This document shows, piece by piece, positions 14,513-18,229 of a stretch of 18,229 nucleotides of DNA. Position 1 is the stretch's first letter; each line of letters starts with the position of its first letter. Source of the DNA: JBHIBC01 sp046758905 (lineage in GTDB: Bacteria; Acidobacteriota; Polarisedimenticolia; Gp22-AA2); assembly GCA_046758905.1 (NCBI GenBank), contig JBHIBC010000057.1:1-18229 (forward strand). Reading direction: 5' to 3'. A model generated the notes under the pieces. The model searched no databases. It was not told the DNA's origin and worked only from the letters and a program-made list of their open reading frames with translations. A program made the position numbers and the translations under genes.

Positions 14513-15347
14513 TCCGCACGGGCGCCCGGGGGCCGGCGCCCCGGGGGGCGACCTCTACCTCTCATCGTGCGTCGACTGCGCCCGCGTCGGCGGCCGCGTC
14601 CTGACCGACTCCTGGGGGCGGGGACGGATCGGGCCGATCCGGGAGAAGGGGCGCCGCGACTACGTGACCGACGTCGACCGCCGGGCCGAGGAGGCGATCC
14701 TGCGCATCGTGCGCGACCGCTTCCCGGAGCACGCGATCCTGGCGGAGGAGTCGCCGCCCTCCGAGGGGAGCGTCGGATACCGCTGGTACGTCGATCCGCT
14801 CGACGGGACCACCAACTTCATTCACGGCTACCCCCTGTTCGCCGTCTCCGTCGCGGTGGCCGACCCTCTGGGGATGCGCGCGGCCGCGGTGTACGACCCG
14901 CTGAGGGACGAGATGTTCACCGCGGCCCGCGGCGCCGGCGCCCGCCTGAACGGCGCCCCGATCCGAGCCTCGGCCGTCGGCGACCTGCCGGAGGGCCTGC
15001 TGGTGACCGGGTTCCCCTTCCGCTCGCTGGCGCGTCTGGACGAGTACCTCGCCTCCCTGCGCGCCTTCCTCGCCTCGGCGTCGGGGATCCGGCGCGACGG
15101 CTCGGCCGCGCTGAACCTGGCCTACGTCGCCTGCGGCCGTTACGACGGCTTCTGGGAGATGTCGCTCGCCCCCTGGGACGTGGCGGCGGGGAGCCTGATC
15201 GTGCGGGAGGCCGGCGGGACGGTCACCGATTTCCTGGCCCTGGGCGGGTTCCTGGACAGCGGCGACATCATCGCCGCGAACCCTCAGCTCCACCCTGCCA
15301 TGCTGAAGATCGTCCAGCGGGCATACCGGATCGGGCGAGTCCCGTGA
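14493..15347 (+). CDS. suhB: Inositol monophosphatase family protein (SuhB-like)
   Basis: Members of this family are Mg-dependent phosphatases of inositol phosphate or related sugar phosphates. SuhB in E. coli also acts in ribosomal RNA antitermination. The 284-residue protein shows the metal-binding sites AEES (84-87), DPLDGTTNF (101-109, Asp101 and Asp104) and APWDVAAGSLIVREAGG with Asp229. The substrate cannot be told from sequence, and fructose-1,6-bisphosphatase or nucleotide phosphatase activity is possible. The GTG start is supported by GGAGGAG (14481-14487) 5 bases upstream and lies inside the end of xerC, so translation is probably coupled. About the first 15 residues (Arg/Gly-rich) are not typical, and a later start is possible. 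Its 3' end overlaps the facing pdxA by 80 bases. Confidence 0.9.
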   Translation: MARRGRDPHGRPGAGAPGGDLYLSSCVDCARVGGRVLTDSWGRGRIGPIREKGRRDYVTDVDRRAEEAILRIVRDRFPEHAILAEESPPSEGSVGYRWYVDPLDGTTNFIHGYPLFAVSVAVADPLGMRAAAVYDPLRDEMFTAARGAGARLNGAPIRASAVGDLPEGLLVTGFPFRSLARLDEYLASLRAFLASASGIRRDGSAALNLAYVACGRYDGFWEMSLAPWDVAAGSLIVREAGGTVTDFLALGGFLDSGDIIAANPQLHPAMLKIVQRAYRIGRVP

Positions 15348-16374
15348 GCCGCGCCGCCAGGAGCAGCGCCTCTACGAGGCTGGAGGGATCGGCGACGCCG
15401 CGGCCGGCGATGTCGTACGCGGTCCCGTGATCCACCGAGGCGCGCAGGAAAGGGAGGCCGAGGGTGAGGTTCACCGCGTGCCCGAACGAGCGCGATTTGA
15501 CCGCGATGGTCGCCTGGTCGTGGAACAGGGCCAGCACCACGTCGAACTCGCCCCGCGCGGCCCTCGTGTAGACCGTGTCCGCCGGCCAGGGGCCGGTCGC
15601 CCGGACCCCGGCCCGGCGCGCCGACTCCAGGGCCGGCATCAGGATCTCCTCCTCCTCGCTCCCGTACAGGCCGCCCTCGCCGGCGTGCGGGTTGAGCGCG
15701 CACAGGGCGATCCGCGGATCGTCCCCGAACCAGCGCCGGTGCTCCGACCGGACCAGCTTGAGCCGCTGCTCGACCCTGTCGGAAGCGATCGCGGCGATCG
15801 CCTCCCTGAGCCCCAGGTGCGTGGTCAGCAGCGCCACCTTCAGCTCGGCGGTCACGAACATCATGGCGACGCCTTCGCGGTCGATCCCGCACAGATCGGC
15901 GAGCAGCTCGGTGTGGCCGGGCGCATCGCGCCCGGCGAGGCGGAGGGCCCTCTTGCTCAGGGGGGCGGTCACCACCGCGGCGGCCGCGCCGGATCGGGCC
16001 AGCTTCGCGGCGGCTTCCACGTACAGGATCGAGGCGCGGCCGCCCTCGGCCGAGGGCGCAGCCGGGCCGGTGCCCCCGCCCAGATCCGCCAGGTCGCAGA
16101 TCGCCGGACCTTCCTCCCAGAGGGCGCCCCCGCCGGCGAGCCCCCCGTCCGCCGATCTCTGTCCCGGCTCCGGTCGGTCCAGCACCGGCCACGCGGCCGG
16201 GTCGTCGCCGATCAGGCCCGGGAGCTCCCGCGCCACTTGGAGGAGGCGGGCCCGATCGCCGATCAGCAGGGGCCGGCAGACGCCACGCACCTCCGGGCTG
16301 CAGGCCGCTCTCAGGCTGATCTCGGGACCGATCCCGAAAGGGTCTCCGGTGGTGAGGGCGATGATCGCCTTCAC
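15268..16374 (-). CDS. pdxA: 4-hydroxythreonine-4-phosphate dehydrogenase (PdxA)
   Basis: PdxA oxidises 4-phosphohydroxy-L-threonine in the DXP-dependent route to pyridoxal 5'-phosphate, with NAD and a divalent metal. The 368-residue protein starts with TTGDPFGIGPEI and contains TAPLSK (136-141) and PGHTELLA with His154. The three metal-binding histidines align to E. coli His166, His211 and His266: His186 (TTHLGL), His230 (NPHAGE) and His285 (FHDQ). VDHGTAYDIAG follows. Two stretches exceed the usual length of about 330: a Gly/Ala/Asp-rich insert around 66-112 and a tail after about 347 that lies over suhB. The start is GTG with GGGGA about 7 bases upstream. It follows hfq by 55 bases on the same strand and is probably co-transcribed with it. 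Confidence 0.95.
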   Translation of the reverse strand: MKAIIALTTGDPFGIGPEISLRAACSPEVRGVCRPLLIGDRARLLQVARELPGLIGDDPAAWPVLDRPEPGQRSADGGLAGGGALWEEGPAICDLADLGGGTGPAAPSAEGGRASILYVEAAAKLARSGAAAAVVTAPLSKRALRLAGRDAPGHTELLADLCGIDREGVAMMFVTAELKVALLTTHLGLREAIAAIASDRVEQRLKLVRSEHRRWFGDDPRIALCALNPHAGEGGLYGSEEEEILMPALESARRAGVRATGPWPADTVYTRAARGEFDVVLALFHDQATIAVKSRSFGHAVNLTLGLPFLRASVDHGTAYDIAGRGVADPSSLVEALLLAARLTGLARSGMPAGRSSAWQGGAEGSRR

Positions 16375-16429
16375 CGGGCGATCCCCGGCGGGCAGCGGGC
16401 CGTGGGTTGTGCGGGGGAGGGGAATGGCC

Positions 16430-16828
16430 TCAGATTCCGTCGGCGCGGGGCTCCTTGTCGTCGTCCTTCTGCTCCTCGGCCTTGTACATGTACTTGATGC
16501 AGTCCTTCATCACCATGAGGTTGGGGGCGCCGTTGCGGTTGACCTTGATGCAGGCCTTGTCGTACCACTCGATGACCCCCCGCAGCCTCTCGCCGTCCTT
16601 GAGGACGACGACCATGGGAGTCTTCCCGGTCATCTGCTTGAGGTAGTAGAAGGACTCGGCGTTGGTCGACTCGGGCGGAACCTGCTTCCGCCTAGGCTGC
16701 CGCGGCCCCAGACGATCCTTGAGCTCCGAGAGGTTCGGCCGGATCAGCCTCCGGTTGCCCTGGATGTCCGAGCCTCTCTCGGGCGTGACTCCCGCAGGAC
16801 CCCGGTGATCGCTGGTCATTCGACGCAT
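16430..16828 (-). CDS. hfq: Hfq-like Sm-family RNA-binding protein with N-terminal extension
   Basis: Hfq is a ring-shaped RNA chaperone that pairs small RNAs with messages. The 132-residue product carries an Sm fold at about 56-117: Sm1 TPMVVVLKDGERLRGVIEWY and Sm2 NLMVMKDCIKYMYK. The canonical YKH motif of the proximal face is Met107-Lys108-Asp109 here, and the residues around the bacterial Gln8 site also differ. About 55 basic residues precede the Sm fold (RRLIRPNLSELKDRL, PRQPRRKQVPPE), and an acidic/basic tail follows (EEQKDDDKEPRADGI). Extended Hfq-like proteins of this style are, as I recall, found in Acidobacteriota. ATG 16828 has GGAG 10 bases upstream. ATG 16819 and ATG 16894 (22 more Arg-rich residues) are alternatives. 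It is followed by pdxA. Confidence 0.8.
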   Translation of the reverse strand: MRRMTSDHRGPAGVTPERGSDIQGNRRLIRPNLSELKDRLGPRQPRRKQVPPESTNAESFYYLKQMTGKTPMVVVLKDGERLRGVIEWYDKACIKVNRNGAPNLMVMKDCIKYMYKAEEQKDDDKEPRADGI

Positions 16829-17034
16829 GGAAGCGGATCTCCAAACCCGGGGATGCACCCCTCGAAACGGGGGCCGTGTCGCCCGGTCATGCATGATTCC
16901 CTGTTCTCTTTCTCGGACTGCCTTGCGAGACTCTCCGCGGTATCAGGTGCGGGAGCGATCCGGCGCGGGGTCCGTGCCGGAGTTCCGTCGGCACTCCAAT
17001 TGGGCTACGCTCAGGGGACGCACGCCTCGATTGC
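16829..17034 (-). promoter_or_regulatory. Long 5' leader of hfq with a hairpin
   Basis: If transcription starts near 17028 and translation at 16828, about 200 bases are untranslated. Positions 16959-16964 (TCCGGC) and 16976-16981 (GCCGGA) can form a hairpin extended by three more pairs after one mismatch. The stretch holds no protein I recognise, apart from the possible Arg-rich extension of hfq from 16894. It may be a site for control of hfq, but nothing in the sequence proves this. Confidence 0.3.
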
Positions 17035-17063
17035 ATCCTAGCACATCTCCGCACCGGTGCCAA
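17035..17063 (-). promoter_or_regulatory. Sigma-70-like promoter of the hfq-pdxA unit
   Basis: On the reverse strand TTGGCA (17058-17063, 5 of 6) is followed after exactly 17 bases by TAGGAT (17035-17040). It lies just after the stop codon of the SurA-like gene, in a short gap of lower GC content. It would give hfq and pdxA a start of their own, separate from the two upstream isomerase genes. Confidence 0.6.
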
Positions 17064-17085
17064 GCCGGGCGCACCCCGCTCCGGC

Positions 17086-18123
17086 TCACGAGCCGCCCCC
17101 GCCCTTGAGGGGGGAGACGACGAGGAAATGCTCGTATTTCGGCATCACGCGCACGTAGCTCTCCCTCCACAGCCGCCTGATGTACCGGTCGAACCGGGGC
17201 TTGAACTTCCGCTCCCGGATCAGGTCGTAGATCTCGTCGCGGACCTCGCCGAGCGGCTGGACGATCTTCGCCGTCTTCTCCTCCAGCCGGATGACGTGGA
17301 TGGAGCGGCCCGTGTCGATAGGCTCGCTCACCCGCCCCGGCTCCAACGCGAACGCGGCCCGGGCGATCGGGTCCAGCAGATCCTCCGGGGCGAGCGGGCC
17401 GATGAGCCCCCCCGCCTCTTTGGACGCCACCTCGGAGTAGCTGTCGACGAGGTCGAGGAAGTCGGCCCCCGCCTCCAGCTCCCGCAGGATCCCGCGGGCC
17501 CGGGTCTGCACCTCGGGCCGGTTGGCGGCCTCGTACAGCAGCACGATCTCCCTGAACGTGACCGTGGGCGGCGTGGTGTAGTCGCCGATGTTCTTCTCGT
17601 AGTATCGTTCGATCTCGCGCTCGCTCACGCTGATCTTGCGCCTAACGTCGTACCTGACGATCTCCTGCGGAATGGCCATCCGGATCAGCTGCTCCTCCAG
17701 GTCGGCCCGGGTCATCCCCTGCTGCTCGAGCGCGCGCTCGAGCTCCTCGTCGCTGTCGATGTTCTGCTGCTGGCGGAAGTCGTCGATGAGGCTTGCGCGC
17801 ACCTTATCCAGATCGAAGATGGTCTCCGCCCTCTCGACCAGCAGCAGCTCGGTGATCATGTTGGCGAGCATGGACTCCTCCGCGGCGCGGAGCTGCCGAT
17901 CGAGCTCCTCCCCGGAGTACTCCCGGTAGATCTCCCTCAGGATGAACTCCCCGCGCTGCTCGAACTCGCTCTTGGTGATGATCCGGTTGTTGACCCGGGC
18001 GACGATCTCCTCGACGACGGCCGCCCGCGCCTGCGGCGGCGGCGCCAGAAGCAGAACCGCGAGGGCGAGCAGGGTCTTTCGCGGGCCGAGGCGGGGCCGA
18101 TCAGTTCCTGTATTCGCCCACAT
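17086..18123 (-). CDS. SurA-like periplasmic peptidyl-prolyl isomerase/chaperone
   Basis: The 345-residue product has a signal peptide (Arg/Lys-containing start, hydrophobic stretch at about 18-30, likely cleavage after QARA at 31-34). A SurA-type N-terminal helical chaperone domain follows (VEEIVARVNNRIITKSEFEQ, about 36-165). One parvulin-like domain (about 186-285, with DLVDSYSEVASKEAGGLIGP) comes next, then a C-terminal helix closing the chaperone domain. SurA carries outer-membrane proteins through the periplasm. The usual parvulin RHI motif reads REI here (191-193), so isomerase activity may be lost, as in one SurA domain of E. coli. The ATG overlaps the end of the upstream isomerase gene by 23 bases without a clear ribosome binding site, suggesting coupling. 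surA-pdxA adjacency is known in other bacteria. Confidence 0.85.
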   Translation of the reverse strand: MWANTGTDRPRLGPRKTLLALAVLLLAPPPQARAAVVEEIVARVNNRIITKSEFEQRGEFILREIYREYSGEELDRQLRAAEESMLANMITELLLVERAETIFDLDKVRASLIDDFRQQQNIDSDEELERALEQQGMTRADLEEQLIRMAIPQEIVRYDVRRKISVSEREIERYYEKNIGDYTTPPTVTFREIVLLYEAANRPEVQTRARGILRELEAGADFLDLVDSYSEVASKEAGGLIGPLAPEDLLDPIARAAFALEPGRVSEPIDTGRSIHVIRLEEKTAKIVQPLGEVRDEIYDLIRERKFKPRFDRYIRRLWRESYVRVMPKYEHFLVVSPLKGGGGS

Positions 18124-18229
18124 AGTTGAAGGGCAGGATGGCGCGGTTGACGCGGATCTCCGTCTCGCTCTTGAGGTCGTCGATGAACCGCGCGAACGCC
18201 TGCTCGCTCTTGCTCTGGAACAGCTCCAG
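18101..18229 (-). CDS. C-terminal end of a second peptidyl-prolyl isomerase-like protein (partial)
   Basis: Only the last 42 residues before the TGA (18101-18103) are in the window; the gene continues past the right edge. The visible part has SEQAFARFIDDLKSETEIRV, which resembles the closing helix and strand of parvulin-type (SurA/PpiC) proteins where a helix is followed by short IRV-type strands. The location directly before a SurA-like gene, with a 23-base overlap, supports a tandem pair. With so little sequence the family call is tentative. Confidence 0.55.
   Translation of the reverse strand: MELFQSKSEQAFARFIDDLKSETEIRVNRAILPFNYVGEYRN

Noticed and set aside
14493..14535. Possible later start for suhB
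   Set aside because: The first 15 or so residues look atypical, but no ATG, GTG or TTG with a better ribosome binding site follows before the conserved part, so the GTG at 14493 was kept.
17082..17095. CGGCTC/GAGCCG palindrome at the stop codon of the SurA-like gene
   Set aside because: The loop would be only two bases and the stem six, and half lies in coding sequence. Such palindromes are frequent in DNA of this composition.
1..18229. Mobile element, prophage, CRISPR or tRNA genes
   Set aside because: No transposase, integrase with attachment repeats, direct-repeat array or cloverleaf was seen. The only recombinase is of the chromosomal Xer type with normal synteny.

Overview
The window is a very GC-rich stretch (roughly 70% G+C by eye) of a bacterial chromosome. 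It carries core housekeeping genes and no visible phage, plasmid, insertion-sequence, CRISPR or RNA-gene content. The cell is probably Gram-negative: there is a TPR protein ending in an outer-membrane-type beta barrel, and two SurA-like periplasmic isomerases in tandem. TrmFO, an N-terminally extended and divergent Hfq, and the order dprA-topA-trmFO-xerC together suggest Acidobacteriota or a related deep phylum. That placement is inference. GTG and TTG starts are common (accD, topA, xerC, suhB, pdxA). Several promoter-like sites share a 17-bp spacer and -10 hexamers of the type TAAGAT, TAAGGT, TAGGAT or TATAAT.

Layout. Positions 1-462 are a non-coding leader with a G-rich hairpin and a good promoter. 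Positions 463-4162 hold a forward operon: accD (fatty acid synthesis), an MFS transporter and folC (folate polyglutamylation). Positions 4188-5891 hold a convergent reverse gene for a secreted TPR/beta-barrel protein. Divergent from it, 5982-11694 holds dprA, topA, a VTT-domain membrane protein and trmFO. A strong inverted repeat closes trmFO against a reverse-strand gene at 11746-13353. That gene is a PEP carboxykinase (ATP)-like protein whose two metal-binding positions corresponding to E. coli Lys213 and His232 are both Arg. Divergent from it are xerC and suhB (13526-15347). The 3' end of suhB overlaps the convergent pdxA by 80 bp. The reverse-strand block 15268-18229 reads, in its own direction, PPIase (partial), SurA-like PPIase, hfq, pdxA.

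How the genes fit together. dprA-topA-trmFO-xerC is a widely conserved neighbourhood for DNA processing and tRNA modification. Here it is interrupted by a VTT gene and by the inverted PEPCK-like gene. surA-pdxA adjacency is also known elsewhere, and here hfq sits between them. FolC and TrmFO both belong to folate metabolism, since TrmFO uses methylenetetrahydrofolate. The most unusual items are the PEPCK-like protein with a rebuilt metal site, the divergent Hfq with its structured leader, and the TPR-barrel protein of unknown partner.
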